The position numbers and the translations under genes are program-made. A DNA stretch of 64,000 nucleotides, taken from Nostoc sp. XA010 (GTDB lineage Bacteria; Cyanobacteriota; Cyanobacteriia; Cyanobacteriales; Nostocaceae). Of the stretch, positions 16,903 to 27,290 are shown in pieces (position 1 is the first letter of the stretch; every line of letters starts with the position of its first letter). The notes below the pieces were generated by a model, which saw only the letters and a list, made by a program, of their open reading frames with translations, did no database searches and was not told the origin of the DNA. Location: NCBI RefSeq assembly GCF_020829625.1, contig NZ_JAIVFX010000021.1, forward strand, positions 1 through 64,000. Reading direction: 5' to 3'.

Positions 16903-18876
16903 TTAAACAACCACAAAATTATTTTTGGTTAGTGCTACTCCACCAGATAATTCTGCAAATTGTACCTGAGTAAACCCAGATGCACTGCCATCAAGGTCAA
17001 AGAAAAGTCCACCTGTAGCGCTGTTGTAGATAAATCGTTGAGTGTTAGTGGTTGCAGATGTTCCGAGGGTAAACTGATTAGCTGAGAGTGTACCTGATGA
17101 TAACCCGCCACCAAAACCAGCAGCCGATATCTGAATCAGTTCATTAGTCGCGTTGAAGTCATACAGTCTATCGATGCCTTCATTGAAACTATTGAAAGCA
17201 AAGGTGTCAGTACCATCTCCTCCAATTAGGCTATCATTACCACCATAGCCCCCAGAGAGCGTATCATTGCCATTGCTCCCCACAATCAAGTCATCAAATT
17301 GTGTACCTAAGATGTCTAATCGTTCGATAGACTTATAGCTAACATGATTCGTGCCCACTGTAATTGAGCCAATGTTAGTAGTAGCATTGAATGTCGAAGT
17401 GATTCCCTCAATGGGATCATAAAGATAATAGGAGCCGGCATAGCAGGATAATAAATCGTCACCTGTCCCCCCATCAACCGTTTGAGTTACTGAATCAGTC
17501 ACGGAAGAATAGGGGACACTATCTGGGGATATGGTGCTTATATAAAAGGAATCATTGCCTTTGCCCCCAGAGAGGAAGTTATTGGCTATTGAAAGGGTAG
17601 CACTCAAGTAATCGTCGCCAGCGCCACCGTTGAGGGTGTTATTGCCTAAGGAGGGGACAGCTCCGTATGCGTCGGTGCCAGAGGCGTCAAGAGAATCATT
17701 GCCATCGCCACCACAGAGTAAGTTATCGCCGGATGAAATACCAGCACTCAAGCTATCGTTACCAGCGCCACCGATGAGGGTGTTATTGCCTGAGGAAACA
17801 AAAAATGTGTATCTGAAATCATCACCAGAGGCGTCAAGAAAATCATTGCCATCGCCACCATTGAGTAGGTTATCGCCCAGTGAAGCCTTAGTACTCAAGC
17901 TATCGTTACCAGCGCCACCATTAAGAGTGTTATTGCCTGAGGATCTAAAAACCCCACCGAATCCGCCGGAGTTATCAGGAAGGTAAGAGGCGTAAAGAAA
18001 ATCATTGCCATCGCCACCATTGAGTAGGTTATCGCCCAATGAAGCCGCAGCATTCAAGCTATCTTTACCAGCGCCACCGTTAAGGGTGTTATCGCCTGTT
18101 GAAAATTTAACATTCAAAGTATCGTCACCAATACCACCAACAAGGGAGTCATTCCCCACATTACCAATGAGCGTGTCATTGCCCACACCACCAATGAGAG
18201 TATCATTCCCTGTACCACCCCGCAGCAAATCATTGCCACTTTTACCGTCGATTTTGTCATTACCCCCCTGACCATTAATTACATCATCTGAATTATCTAA
18301 ACCAGTAATGTTGTTATCAAGGTCATTAAGGAAGGTCACCGTATTCTTGATGCTTAAGCTAGTATCTGTGGAGTTGGCATTAAAGACATGAAAGCTGTCG
18401 GTGATACTAGTTTGCCCATTAAACAGGATATTGCCGATGGCTGGTCTTGCTCCAGAAGCTTTCAAGTTCTGCAAGTTTTCTAATTTGAAGTTTTGCAGGA
18501 TGACTTTGGTAAGAGGCACACCTCCATTACCAAAGTTTTCAAAGGTGATTTCCAGATTACTGCCATTCTGGATTAGCAACAGATTTCGGGCAGTGAACAA
18601 GTCATAGTTTTGGAAATTTAGGGTGTCCACTTCCGCAATGACTCCTGCTGTTGGATTTGTTCCTTTACCGACGCCACCGAAATCAGTGATAGTATCAGTT
18701 TTATTAATATAGACGTCGTAGTCGTAAACAAATTGATCGTTACCGCCACCACCAGTTAGGGTGTCGTCGCCCCCGTTCCCTGTAATAGTATCGTTGCCTG
18801 CAAGACCGTTAATCGTGTCCGCTAAGTTGCTGCCCACTAAGGTATCATTACCCTTGGTTCCAATGATATTTGCCAT
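16903..18876 (-). CDS. RTX (hemolysin-type calcium-binding repeat) secreted protein
   Basis: A 657-residue protein built of nine-residue Ca2+-binding repeats GGxGxDxUx, densest at about 15-45 and 200-420 (GNDTLIGGVGNDTLIGNVGN). These repeats bind calcium and fold after export by a type I secretion system, using an uncleaved C-terminal signal. No N-terminal signal peptide is present, as expected. The last about 110 residues (FAFNSFNEGIDRLYDFNATN, ending LTKNNFVVV) are the C-terminal domain common to cyanobacterial RTX proteins. No enzymatic domain is seen, so it is likely a surface or matrix protein. No secretion genes are adjacent. Another, separate RTX gene lies at 35375-36751. Confidence 0.9.
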   Translation of the reverse strand: MANIIGTKGNDTLVGSNLADTINGLAGNDTITGNGGDDTLTGGGGNDQFVYDYDVYINKTDTITDFGGVGKGTNPTAGVIAEVDTLNFQNYDLFTARNLLLIQNGSNLEITFENFGNGGVPLTKVILQNFKLENLQNLKASGARPAIGNILFNGQTSITDSFHVFNANSTDTSLSIKNTVTFLNDLDNNITGLDNSDDVINGQGGNDKIDGKSGNDLLRGGTGNDTLIGGVGNDTLIGNVGNDSLVGGIGDDTLNVKFSTGDNTLNGGAGKDSLNAAASLGDNLLNGGDGNDFLYASYLPDNSGGFGGVFRSSGNNTLNGGAGNDSLSTKASLGDNLLNGGDGNDFLDASGDDFRYTFFVSSGNNTLIGGAGNDSLSAGISSGDNLLCGGDGNDSLDASGTDAYGAVPSLGNNTLNGGAGDDYLSATLSIANNFLSGGKGNDSFYISTISPDSVPYSSVTDSVTQTVDGGTGDDLLSCYAGSYYLYDPIEGITSTFNATTNIGSITVGTNHVSYKSIERLDILGTQFDDLIVGSNGNDTLSGGYGGNDSLIGGDGTDTFAFNSFNEGIDRLYDFNATNELIQISAAGFGGGLSSGTLSANQFTLGTSATTNTQRFIYNSATGGLFFDLDGSASGFTQVQFAELSGGVALTKNNFVVV

Positions 18877-19364
18877 AATCTTTTATTACCTAAATAAATC
18901 GATTTTTTCACTAACTTAAGTTCTCAACCTGCTATTTGTGCTGTTTTCGGGCACAAAACTTTGCCGAAATTGACGTTTTCGGCATACTTTATACCTCAAG
19001 AGTGAGGAACAGTAATACTCATCAAAGATTCACCTTATGAAAAGGCTTTTCGATAGCACTTATCTAACTATCAAAGGACAACAACATAATCCTGTATTAA
19101 CTATATACTACCTATATACTACCGGAATTTAAACGTCTTTGCTTGAAGACAAATCGAGAGCATATTCTTCGCATTATTTGCTGACCAATGTAAGTACAAG
19201 TACTTTTATTTATTTTGTAAAGCGGTGCGTAAGCGTTCGCGTAGCGTCTCGTAGAGAAGCTCGTCGTAGACATCACTGGACTAGTCAAGCACCCTTGAAG
19301 CGGATAATATATATCATTCCCGTTGTTCTGCCAGCCTTCTATTTGCCCCCTCAGATCAAAGTCC
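18877..19364. other. Divergent intergenic region with a palindromic repeat
   Basis: Promoter region for the leftward RTX gene and the rightward kinase. At about 19222-19268 lies a repeat containing gcgttcgcgtagcgtctcg, related to patches near 35318-35345 and 38022-38069. No further gene is seen. Confidence 0.55.
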
Positions 19365-22300
19365 ATGACTGAAACTTCCCCTAAACCCATTGCAACAACT
19401 ACTCCTTTACCTGCAAATGAGGTAGAACGCTTAGAGGCACTGCGGCAATACAATATTCTCGACACCCCAGCAGAACCAGCTTTTGATCGCATCACCTCCT
19501 TGGCAGCACGCTTATTTAATATGCCGATGGCGCTGGTTTCTCTAGTCGATGAATCGAGAGGCTGGTTTAAATCTGCCTATGGTTTTGATCTGCGGGAAGT
19601 GCAGAGAGATGCAACTATTTGTAACTTGGCGTTATTATCCGATGAAGTTTTAGTTATTCCCGATACTAGGCAAGACAATCGTCTTGTCTGTAATCCATTT
19701 GTACAAAATGAACCGGGTTTGCGGTTCTATGCAGGTGCCCCTTTGCTGACCCAAGATGGCTTTAACTTAGGCACTCTTTGTTTGTTAGATACACAACCCC
19801 ATGATCCCTTAACTGATGAGCAAAAAGCCATCCTGGCGGATCTTGCCGCAATGGTGATGGATGAACTAGAACTGCGACTGGCGGCGCGTAAAATTGCTCA
19901 AATCGATGCAGCCTTAGTAGAAGTGACTCAGGGTGTTTCTGTTGTAACGGGTGAAGCATTTTTCTTGGCTTTGGTACAACATTTGAGCAAAGTGCTGGGG
20001 GTTGATTACATTTATATTGGTTTAGTGAAGGGAGATAACCAGGAAGCAATTCAGGCGATCGCCACCTGCGCTAAGGGGCAAATAATCGACAACTTTACAT
20101 ACCTGCTGCGTGATACCCCTTGTCAAGAAGTACTCCAGAAACGAAAATTGTGCTGCTATCCCCATCGAGTCCAAGCCTTGTTTCCCAACGCGCCTCTTTT
20201 TGAACCTCTAAAGGTGGAAAGCTATGTAGCGGTTCCATTTTTTGATACAACGGGCGTACCCCTTGGATTACTGGGCGTGATGGATGGCAAGGCTTTGACA
20301 AATGTTCAGCTTGCAGAATCACTACTGACTATCTTTGCCTTACGCATCGCCACCGAACTGGAGCGACAGAAAACAGAAGCAACACGGCAACAAGCCCAGT
20401 ATGAGTTGGAGCGTTTAGTTGAACAACGAACGGCTGAATTATCTCAAGCCAACGCATTACTCCAGTTGGAAATTGCGGAGCGCCAGCAAGTCGGCGCATC
20501 CCTGGAAAAAGAACAGGAGTTACTCAGAGTGCTACTTGATAATGTACAGGTAGGAATTGTTGCGTGTAATGCCGAGGGGATTTTAACCCTATTTAATCGA
20601 GCAGCGCGAGAATTTCATGGCTTGCCAGAGCAACCACTGCCACCCGATCGCTGGGCAGAGTATTATGACCTGTATTTGCCCGATGGCAAAACGCGGATGC
20701 CCAAAAACGAGATCCCGCTATTTCAAGCATTACAGGGGCAGACGGTCAAGAATGTTGAAATGGTGATTGCGCCCAAACAGAAAAGGGCAAAGACGCTGCT
20801 TGCTAGTGGACAGGCGATCGCCGATAGCCAGGGCAAAAAACAGGGGGCAGTCGTCGTCATGCATGACATCAGCGATGTCTACGACGAGCTTCGCTTACGC
20901 AAACTTGCCGAAGCCGAATTACTGATTTCCGATGTTGCCTTGCAGCAAATGCCCGATGCGATTTTGTTAACAGATTTGGAGGGTAAGATTCAACGCTGGC
21001 TGGGCAATGCCGAGCAAATTTTTGGCTATACTGCCGCAGAGGCAATCGGCAGACCCGTTAACTTTCTTCATCACCCGGATATTAAACCGACGATGACGGC
21101 TGGAATTATTCAGTCTATTCAGACAACAGGAGAGTTTTGTGGTGAAATTCCTTGTTTGCGAAAAGATGGTTCGCTAGTACCGATTGAGACAACAGCCAAA
21201 ACCGTGTACGACAAAGCCGGGAATCCCGTCTTTTTGATTGGTATCAACAAAGACATTACTGACCGCAAACAGGCAGAAGCGGAACGCGCCCAATTAATGC
21301 GGCAGCAAGTTCAAGAGCAAACTGCGCGTTTAGAAGCAGAAACCGACCAGCAGCGCTCGGCATTTCTGGCAGAAATCAGCACAGCCCTGGCAGCCTCCCT
21401 TGACTATGAACAAACCTTGAACAACGTTGCCAATTTAGTAGTGCCGTTCTTTGCGGATTGGTGCGCGATCGACCTGCTGCAAGAAAATCAATTCATTCAT
21501 AGAGTTGCTGTTGCTCACCGCGATGCAAAGAAAGTGGAATTTGCCTGGAAAATTCATCAGCAATATCCTAGACAAATCGACGCAATGGAGGGAGTACCCA
21601 AGGTGCTGCGAACTGGGAAAACCGAAATGGCCGCTGAAATTCCAGATGCGGCATTGGTGACGGTGGCTCAAGACGCTGAACATCTGCGAATCTTGCGCGA
21701 ACTGGGTTTAAGGTCTGGCATTATCTCGCCATTGATTGCCCGTGGACAAATTTTAGGGGCAATTTCCTTTGTCACGGCTGAATCCGATCGCCGTTATGAT
21801 GAAGCAGATATGGCGTTAGCAGAAGACATTGCCCATCGAGCTGCGATCGCCATTGATAATGCCCGCCTCTACCGGGAAGCACAGCAGTCTGCCGAGCGCA
21901 TTACTCGGCTTCAGTCTGTGACGGCTGCTTTTTCCGAATCCCTAACTCCCCTCCAGGTGGCAGATGTGATTGTAGATCAAGGGATTGCCGCTCTGAGTGC
22001 TAACTTTGCCCTTGTTGCGTTAGTAAATGAGACTGGTACTGAACTCGAAGTCATTCGAGTTGTGGGCTGTGAACCGGAGCAAATGAACGGTTGGCAGAGG
22101 TTCTCCCTCAACGATCCAGTGCCCTTAGCAGAAGCTGTGCGAACCGGAAAGCCCATTTGGGCAGAACCATCAAAAACACGAGCAATCCGCTATCCGCACC
22201 TAACTGAACAGTATAAGCGGCATCATTTCGATGCCTGGATTTCCATTCCCCTGATGATTGAAGGTCGAGCAGTCGGTGGCATGTCCTTTGGTTTCATCCA

Positions 22301-23552
22301 GGCGCAACAATTGGATGGAGAGCAGCAAATGTTTATTTTATCGCTGGCACAGCAATGTGCCCAAGCGATCGCCCGTACCCGGCTCTATGAAGCAGAACAA
22401 ACAGCAAGAAGTACAGCAGAAGCTGCTAACCGCGTCAAAGATGAATTCTTGGCGGTATTGTCCCATGAATTGCGAACACCGCTTAATCCAATTTTGGGTT
22501 GGTCTAAATTGCTTCGTAGTGGAAAATTAGATTCCGTAAAAACAAATTATGCCTTAGAAACAATTGAGCGCAACGCTAAACTGCAAACCCAACTGATTGA
22601 GGATCTTTTAGATGTCTCGCGCATTTTGCAAGGTAAGCTCAACCTTACCAAGGTTCCTGTTAACCTGGCATCGACAATTCAATCGGCACTTGAAACCGTG
22701 CAGTTAGCAGCAGAAGCCAAATCGATTCAAATTCAAACTATGCTTGATTCAGAAGTTGGGCAAATCTTAGGAGATTCTACCCATCTTCAGCAAGTTATAT
22801 GGAATCTACTTTCCAATGCAGTAAAATTCACTCCCGAAGGTGGACAAGTCAATATTGCTTTAGAGCGTGTTGGCTCGCAAGCTCAAATCCAAGTTAGCGA
22901 CACTGGCAAAGGCATTCATCCAAATTTTCTACCCCATGTGTTTGAATATTTCCGTCAAGCAGACAGCACAACCACGCGCAAGTTTGGCGGATTAGGGCTA
23001 GGTTTGGCAATCGTCCGTCATCTGGTTGAACTACATGGAGGAACCGTGCAAGCAGATAGTCTAGGAGAAGGGCAAGGTGCTACATTTACAGTCAAATTGC
23101 CATTGATGAAGGCGGATCAAACAAAACATCAAAATGAAAGCATTTCCTCGCCACCGACTCTTGACACCGCGCCCCTTAAAAATACGCGGATTTTGCTTGT
23201 TGATGACGATGCAGATACGCGGGATTTGATTGCGTTCATCTTAGAGCAAAGCGGTGCGATCGTTACTTCAGTCACCAGGGCAACTGAAGCACTGCAAGTC
23301 TTTAAGCAAACAAAATTTGATTTATTGATCAGTGACATTGGAATGCCTGACATGGATGGCTATATGCTGATACAACAAATCCGAACAATGCCAACAGAGC
23401 TTGGTGGAAAAGTCAGGGCAATTGCCCTCTCGGCTTATGCTGGAGAAATTAATCAACACCAGGCACTTGCGGCTGGGTTCCAACAGCACATATCTAAACC
23501 TGTAGAGCCAGAGAAATTGCTAAAAGCAATTATGACCTTTGTTGGAAACTAG
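19365..23552 (+). CDS. Soluble multi-sensor hybrid histidine kinase (GAF-GAF-PAS-PAS-GAF-GAF-HK-REC)
   Basis: A 1395-residue cytosolic signalling protein without membrane helices. Domains in order: GAF (about 25-180), GAF (200-335), a helical linker (LVEQRTAELSQANALLQLEI), two PAS domains (about 390-640), two more GAFs (670-830, 850-1000), HisKA with phospho-acceptor His in LSHELRTPLNPILGW, HATPase with N box (NLLSNAVKFT) and G boxes (DTGKGI, GGLGLGLAI), and a C-terminal receiver (LLVDDDADTR, phospho-acceptor Asp in LLISDIGMPDMDG). No bilin-binding Cys-His pair was recognised in the GAFs, but this was not examined exhaustively. The ATG used (MTETSPKP) is better than an upstream TTG. The input signal and partner regulator are unknown. 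Confidence 0.93.
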   Translation: MTETSPKPIATTTPLPANEVERLEALRQYNILDTPAEPAFDRITSLAARLFNMPMALVSLVDESRGWFKSAYGFDLREVQRDATICNLALLSDEVLVIPDTRQDNRLVCNPFVQNEPGLRFYAGAPLLTQDGFNLGTLCLLDTQPHDPLTDEQKAILADLAAMVMDELELRLAARKIAQIDAALVEVTQGVSVVTGEAFFLALVQHLSKVLGVDYIYIGLVKGDNQEAIQAIATCAKGQIIDNFTYLLRDTPCQEVLQKRKLCCYPHRVQALFPNAPLFEPLKVESYVAVPFFDTTGVPLGLLGVMDGKALTNVQLAESLLTIFALRIATELERQKTEATRQQAQYELERLVEQRTAELSQANALLQLEIAERQQVGASLEKEQELLRVLLDNVQVGIVACNAEGILTLFNRAAREFHGLPEQPLPPDRWAEYYDLYLPDGKTRMPKNEIPLFQALQGQTVKNVEMVIAPKQKRAKTLLASGQAIADSQGKKQGAVVVMHDISDVYDELRLRKLAEAELLISDVALQQMPDAILLTDLEGKIQRWLGNAEQIFGYTAAEAIGRPVNFLHHPDIKPTMTAGIIQSIQTTGEFCGEIPCLRKDGSLVPIETTAKTVYDKAGNPVFLIGINKDITDRKQAEAERAQLMRQQVQEQTARLEAETDQQRSAFLAEISTALAASLDYEQTLNNVANLVVPFFADWCAIDLLQENQFIHRVAVAHRDAKKVEFAWKIHQQYPRQIDAMEGVPKVLRTGKTEMAAEIPDAALVTVAQDAEHLRILRELGLRSGIISPLIARGQILGAISFVTAESDRRYDEADMALAEDIAHRAAIAIDNARLYREAQQSAERITRLQSVTAAFSESLTPLQVADVIVDQGIAALSANFALVALVNETGTELEVIRVVGCEPEQMNGWQRFSLNDPVPLAEAVRTGKPIWAEPSKTRAIRYPHLTEQYKRHHFDAWISIPLMIEGRAVGGMSFGFIQAQQLDGEQQMFILSLAQQCAQAIARTRLYEAEQTARSTAEAANRVKDEFLAVLSHELRTPLNPILGWSKLLRSGKLDSVKTNYALETIERNAKLQTQLIEDLLDVSRILQGKLNLTKVPVNLASTIQSALETVQLAAEAKSIQIQTMLDSEVGQILGDSTHLQQVIWNLLSNAVKFTPEGGQVNIALERVGSQAQIQVSDTGKGIHPNFLPHVFEYFRQADSTTTRKFGGLGLGLAIVRHLVELHGGTVQADSLGEGQGATFTVKLPLMKADQTKHQNESISSPPTLDTAPLKNTRILLVDDDADTRDLIAFILEQSGAIVTSVTRATEALQVFKQTKFDLLISDIGMPDMDGYMLIQQIRTMPTELGGKVRAIALSAYAGEINQHQALAAGFQQHISKPVEPEKLLKAIMTFVGN

Positions 23553-24020
23553 CGATCGCTGAAGAAGTTTAAGCTGTAAGTACGATCAGATAATTTTACT
23601 TAAAGGCCACCATAGTTTGAGGAAGCCACTGCGTTGGATGGGTTTTTCGACAGAACTAGTAGTGTGTCAAGAAATAATTGACGAATAAATTTTCTGTAGA
23701 GACGGCGATTTATCGCGTCTCTCCAACCGTCAAAATGGGTTTGACAGACCACTAGGCAAAGCGAGTCATATATCCTCCATAAGTAACTGGCGAACTCTTA
23801 CCCTTGTGGAGAATCCGCCCGCAGGGTAAGGCTTATCGTTAGATATCACCTCATCTGCCTGCCTCCTGCCCCCTGCTCCCTGCTCCCCTGCCCCCTCTGC
23901 CCCCTACCCCCCTGCCTCTCTGGAGTAGCTCACTAAAATGCTGCTGTGACTGGATTTTGAAATTACATCCGGATTACACAAGTGCAAGGTAGTTTATGTA
24001 TAAAAAAGAGATTGCTTTGC
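23553..24020. other. Intergenic region rich in short repeats
   Basis: Contains a palindrome at 23695-23723 (gtagagacggcgatttatcg, then cgtctct) related to those at 32314-32345 and 32893-32923, and a degenerate C-rich heptamer tract at about 23858-23925 (cctgccccctgctcc). No gene is seen. Confidence 0.65.
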
Positions 24021-24476
24021 ATGATTAATCAAATTGTCACTTTAGAATCTTGTTGGCATAGTTCTGTACCGTGGGGAAAAGACATGCCACCATTAGCAGT
24101 TCAAATCCTGGAAAAAGTTTTCTTATCAAACTCTGATATATCAGGCTACTGTTGTGGTGTCCAATGGGAGAGACAGGAATGGATTTATGCCATTGTCTGC
24201 TGTCGTGAAATACTCTATTTGTCTCAAAAAGAATTTTCTGGAACAAACTTAGTCGAAAAAGCTCCAGTTGCTACACCAGCTTTTAAATTGGGCGATGTGG
24301 TGGAAGTTGATTTTAGTGAAGAACCATCACGTCGGATTATTCAAGGGATTTTTAGCCTGAAAAACAATTGGCTTTATGCAGTAGAATGGCGTTCCCCAAT
24401 TTTGGAAGAAATGGCATCGGCTCAAAGTAGAATTATCTGGCTTGCGGATGTGGACTTAGTAAAAGTGAATGCATGA
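24021..24476 (+). CDS. Conserved-looking small protein of unknown function
   Basis: A 151-residue soluble protein rich in Trp, Cys and acidic residues (WHSSVPWGKDMPPLAVQILE, then SGYCCGVQWERQEWIYAIVC). The C-terminal half reads as a small beta-barrel (FKLGDVVEVDFSEEPSRRII, then WLYAVEWRSP), similar in feel to SH3-like folds in many small cyanobacterial proteins. No known family was recognised. The ATG MINQIVTL is chosen over an upstream GTG that would add 13 untypical residues. It stands alone. Confidence 0.65.
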   Translation: MINQIVTLESCWHSSVPWGKDMPPLAVQILEKVFLSNSDISGYCCGVQWERQEWIYAIVCCREILYLSQKEFSGTNLVEKAPVATPAFKLGDVVEVDFSEEPSRRIIQGIFSLKNNWLYAVEWRSPILEEMASAQSRIIWLADVDLVKVNA

Positions 24477-24768
24477 CTATGTTTTTGGAGTTGTACCAAA
24501 AAAGTTAGTGCGTTCATCCGAGTCTGCGGTTAATCGTTTAGGTTGATTTCCTATTGCTGGGATTGAATCTAAATAGTGAGTCAACCAAATCCCAAATCCG
24601 ATATTGCTTTCCAAAGATTGCATCATCGCTAATGTTCAACTTTGGGCATTTACAGTAACTTTTATAGTTAGGCGGTGCTAATTCTAAAATTAGACCTACA
24701 GGTTGTAGAAAATTAGCCCTTGTTTTGTATAAATTGAAAGATACAATAACAGGCTAAAATTTCAACTC

Positions 24769-25557
24769 ATGCTACATCGTATATCAAAGTATGGAGTGAT
24801 TTGTATCACTCAACCACATCATGCCTGGCTTTCAGGACAGTTAGCACGAGCTTGGGGAAATGAGCAATTTGGTCAGTTTGTCCCCAAGGAAGAAGTTTCT
24901 CTGGCCGCAGAACAGCATGACATTGGTTGGTTGCGGTGGGAGCAGCAGCCTACGCTTAATCCCAAAACTGGCTACCCTTACAAATTTACAGAATTGGCAA
25001 CTGAGGTGCATATAGACATTTGGTCGGGTGCTAAACAGCTAGCACTTCCTTTAGGTAGATATGCAACGCTACTGATTTCATTGCACGGTACAGGATTGTA
25101 TGAAAGATTCACAAGTTGGCAAAACTCAGAGAAGTCTACTCAAATTGTTCAGGATTATTTGAAAAACGAGTATGCTTTTCAAAACAAGATTATTGAACTT
25201 CTTAGAAAAGATGAATATTATGCACCTTATGTAATGTCAGAGGTAATAGAGCGCAACAAAAAGCTAGTGGCAACATGGGATGCACTTTCGATAATTTTAT
25301 GTGAAGGAAAAACTGGAGAACACTATGTTAATCAAGTCCCAACGACTAATGGTACAACTAGATTAAAGTTAAGTTTGACAGAAGATAAAGAGCATCATAC
25401 AGTAATCATGTCTCCTTGGGTATTTGAGCAAAGCGAAATCAAGCTGGTCTATGAAGGACGCCTTTTGCAAGAAACTTTTAGGGATGAAGCAGTGATGCGA
25501 GAGGTTTTGACAAGTGATAGTTGGGTAACTCTAAGCACTACTTTGATACCAGGCTAA
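24769..25557 (+). CDS. DUF3891 family protein
   Basis: A 262-residue cytosolic protein matching DUF3891: conserved QPHHAWLSGQLARAWG near the N-terminus, then AAEQHDIGW (about 45) and LLISLHGTGLYERF (about 105). The spaced His/Asp residues (HH, EQHD, LH) look like a metal-dependent HD-type phosphohydrolase centre, which is an inference; no activity is established. About 260 residues is normal for the family. Downstream lies insertion-sequence debris. Confidence 0.8.
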   Translation: MLHRISKYGVICITQPHHAWLSGQLARAWGNEQFGQFVPKEEVSLAAEQHDIGWLRWEQQPTLNPKTGYPYKFTELATEVHIDIWSGAKQLALPLGRYATLLISLHGTGLYERFTSWQNSEKSTQIVQDYLKNEYAFQNKIIELLRKDEYYAPYVMSEVIERNKKLVATWDALSIILCEGKTGEHYVNQVPTTNGTTRLKLSLTEDKEHHTVIMSPWVFEQSEIKLVYEGRLLQETFRDEAVMREVLTSDSWVTLSTTLIPG

Positions 25558-25836
25558 CGGATGAGATTTTGAATAACTTACTGCACCTTCAATAAATATC
25601 GCCGCTTTCCTGTCTACACCCATCACAATTCGCGTGCTGTTCAAAACACCCAGTATGGATTTAGGTCTGTTTAGCTTAATGCTCACATCGTATTGGTTGT
25701 AAAGTATCGGAGAAAAGCTATTGATGCAGAAATTTTAAAAAGACTCAGAGAAATAATTGCAGATACTCTGAAAAAATGGGACTGTGAGTTATTGGAGTTC
25801 AACGGCGAAGCAGACCACGTACACTTATTGATTGAC

Positions 25837-26101
25837 TATAGGACTCATATTTGATTTTTGAACAAAACTCAGTACACCTTTATTCCTTCTTCCCAGTCCC
25901 CAGTCCCCAGTCCCCAGCAGGGCAAACGCATCTAAAGTATAAGAATCCTTTAATAGCAAGGGTTTCAACGTTTTTAAATTTAGCCTATTTTTTCGTCAAG
26001 ATCCTTATCCAGCAGGGGTTTCAGAAATGCCGTGCGTTCGCCCTGCAGTCCCCAGCCCCTTACCTCTACGAGTGATTCAGAAATCAAATCGGATTGCTAT
26101 A
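25837..26101. mobile_element. Miniature inverted-repeat element (copy B), inserted in tnpA and itself interrupted
   Basis: Same element as at 11856-12004 in reverse orientation, with ends tataggactcatatttgatt and (inverted) tatagcaatccgatttgatt. Removing it and one TA rejoins the transposase frame GAC-TAT-AAA-CCT. Its own 7-bp repeat core is split by the 128-bp element. The order of events is therefore readable: transposase, then this element, then the 128-bp element. Confidence 0.8.
25918..26045. mobile_element. 128-bp non-autonomous element, copy 1
   Basis: Ends CAGGGCAAACGCA and (reverse complement of the right end) CAGGGCGAACGCA give a 13-bp terminal inverted repeat with one mismatch. 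The 10-bp cagtccccag occurs on both sides, consistent with a target duplication, but the host is a 7-bp repeat, so this alone is ambiguous. The copy at 62705-62832 is identical as read. Non-coding; two internal near-direct repeats (agcaagggtttca, agcaggggtttca) are present. Confidence 0.88.
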
Positions 26102-26459
26102 TAAACCTGATAAACCACTCTCAACACTGATTGGAAATATCAAAACAGTCAGTAGTAGACTAATACGTAAAGACTTCCCCTGCTTGGCTACAAAATACTT
26201 CAATCAACTTGCCCTATTTCTGGACTGGTGCGTATTTTGTAACTAGTTGTGGTGGTGTCACAATTAAAGAATTACGTTGAGAACCTTTGAACTTCCAAAA
26301 CAATGATTCGCTACGCTTAGTGTTATATTGGTCGCAATTCATCGTCCCGTTAAGCTTCGCTGTAATGGGAGTCCTCTCGCTCCATTTAGATAGGAATCCG
26401 ATGTCTGCTCCTTGCCCATCGCCGCAGTAATAGCATTAAGCCAGATATTATTTCCAACC

Positions 26460-27176
26460 TTATTTTCCAACAATATAGGGAAGAAAAACCCGTCGTACTT
26501 CCGATGCACCCCGCAGACTTGGCTCGATCATCGCTGTGAACCATGATGGATCGCCCTTGAGGAAATGAGCATGGAGATCAACGAACTGTCCATAACGATT
26601 GGCAATTTCTTGAATTACAGTATTCATGCGCTGGAGGTTCTGGCGAGCGATCGCTGGTTCAACACCCAAAAAGTTGCGTTTGTCATCCCCCAAGGTGGGA
26701 TCGTACACATTACCTAGCAGAACAGGACGGATTGGCAACTCCTGCACAAATGTGTCGAGGGTATTAGCAAAAGTTGCGATTCCTGCACCGGAATCTCGAA
26801 TTAACCCCCGTAATAAATCGTTACCACCGATAGTGATGAGTGCGATCGCCTTTCCTTCCACTCGCAATCCTTGCGCCTGAGTTAGCAAACCATCAACCGT
26901 TGCACCATCACGGGCACGATGTTCTAGACGAGCCGGTTGGCGTGATTTCAGGTCTTGACCTTGAAATTCTGGAAACAGGCGATCGTCATTCTGGACGAGG
27001 AGTTGCCCTGGATGAACCCCATACTCGTTATATCGTCCGCAATCTAAAATTGAGTCCCCAAAGGTATATAGCGTCAGCATTGCTTGCTCCCGTCGATTGC
27101 AGCCCAAGAGAGTCAGGAAACTTGTTTTTCCAGCTACTTGAATAAACCGTCGTCGTGTAGGTTTAAACGGAGCCAT
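26460..27176 (-). CDS. SGNH/GDSL-type esterase with twin-arginine lipoprotein-like signal
   Basis: A 238-residue secreted hydrolase. The N-terminus PTRRRFIQVAGKTSFLTLLGC has a twin-arginine motif, a hydrophobic stretch and a lipobox-like LTLLGC, so it is probably Tat-exported and lipid-anchored. Block I FGDSILDCGR carries the nucleophile Ser; block III IGGNDLLR is present. The C-terminal His/Asp pair is not in the textbook DxxH form (candidate DLHAHF), so the triad assignment is tentative. The ATG used has AGGAGAG five bases upstream; an upstream ORF extension of 10 residues lacks support. Substrate unknown. Confidence 0.82.
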   Translation of the reverse strand: MAPFKPTRRRFIQVAGKTSFLTLLGCNRREQAMLTLYTFGDSILDCGRYNEYGVHPGQLLVQNDDRLFPEFQGQDLKSRQPARLEHRARDGATVDGLLTQAQGLRVEGKAIALITIGGNDLLRGLIRDSGAGIATFANTLDTFVQELPIRPVLLGNVYDPTLGDDKRNFLGVEPAIARQNLQRMNTVIQEIANRYGQFVDLHAHFLKGDPSWFTAMIEPSLRGASEVRRVFLPYIVGK

Positions 27177-27290
27177 GATACTCTCCTGTTTGTTCGACGC
27201 TAACATGAGCAGATGGTAGACAATATGAATCAGAAGATGGATCTAAGTACAGCTTTACGTAAAATTGTAGCGTTTTTAATGCAAGGGGAC

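Larger units (their letters stand above)
25655..26280 (+). pseudogene. IS200/IS605-type transposase TnpA, frameshifted and interrupted
   Basis: From 25681 the frame reads AHIVLVVKYRRKAIDAEILK and reaches the HUH motif ADHVHLLIDY, diagnostic of Y1 transposases. The first codons (DLGLFSL) are one base out of phase near 25676-25681. After DY the gene is split by a 265-bp insert, then resumes at about 26102 with KPDKPLSTLIGNIKTVSSRL. It shifts frame again before FVTSCGGVTIKELR and a stop at the right boundary. No tnpB is attached. It is clearly inactive. Confidence 0.88.

Noticed and set aside
17630..18271. Open frames opposite the RTX repeats (also 35667-36815)
   Set aside because: Pro/Leu/Ser-rich reverse-strand readings of the glycine/aspartate repeats, typical artefacts.
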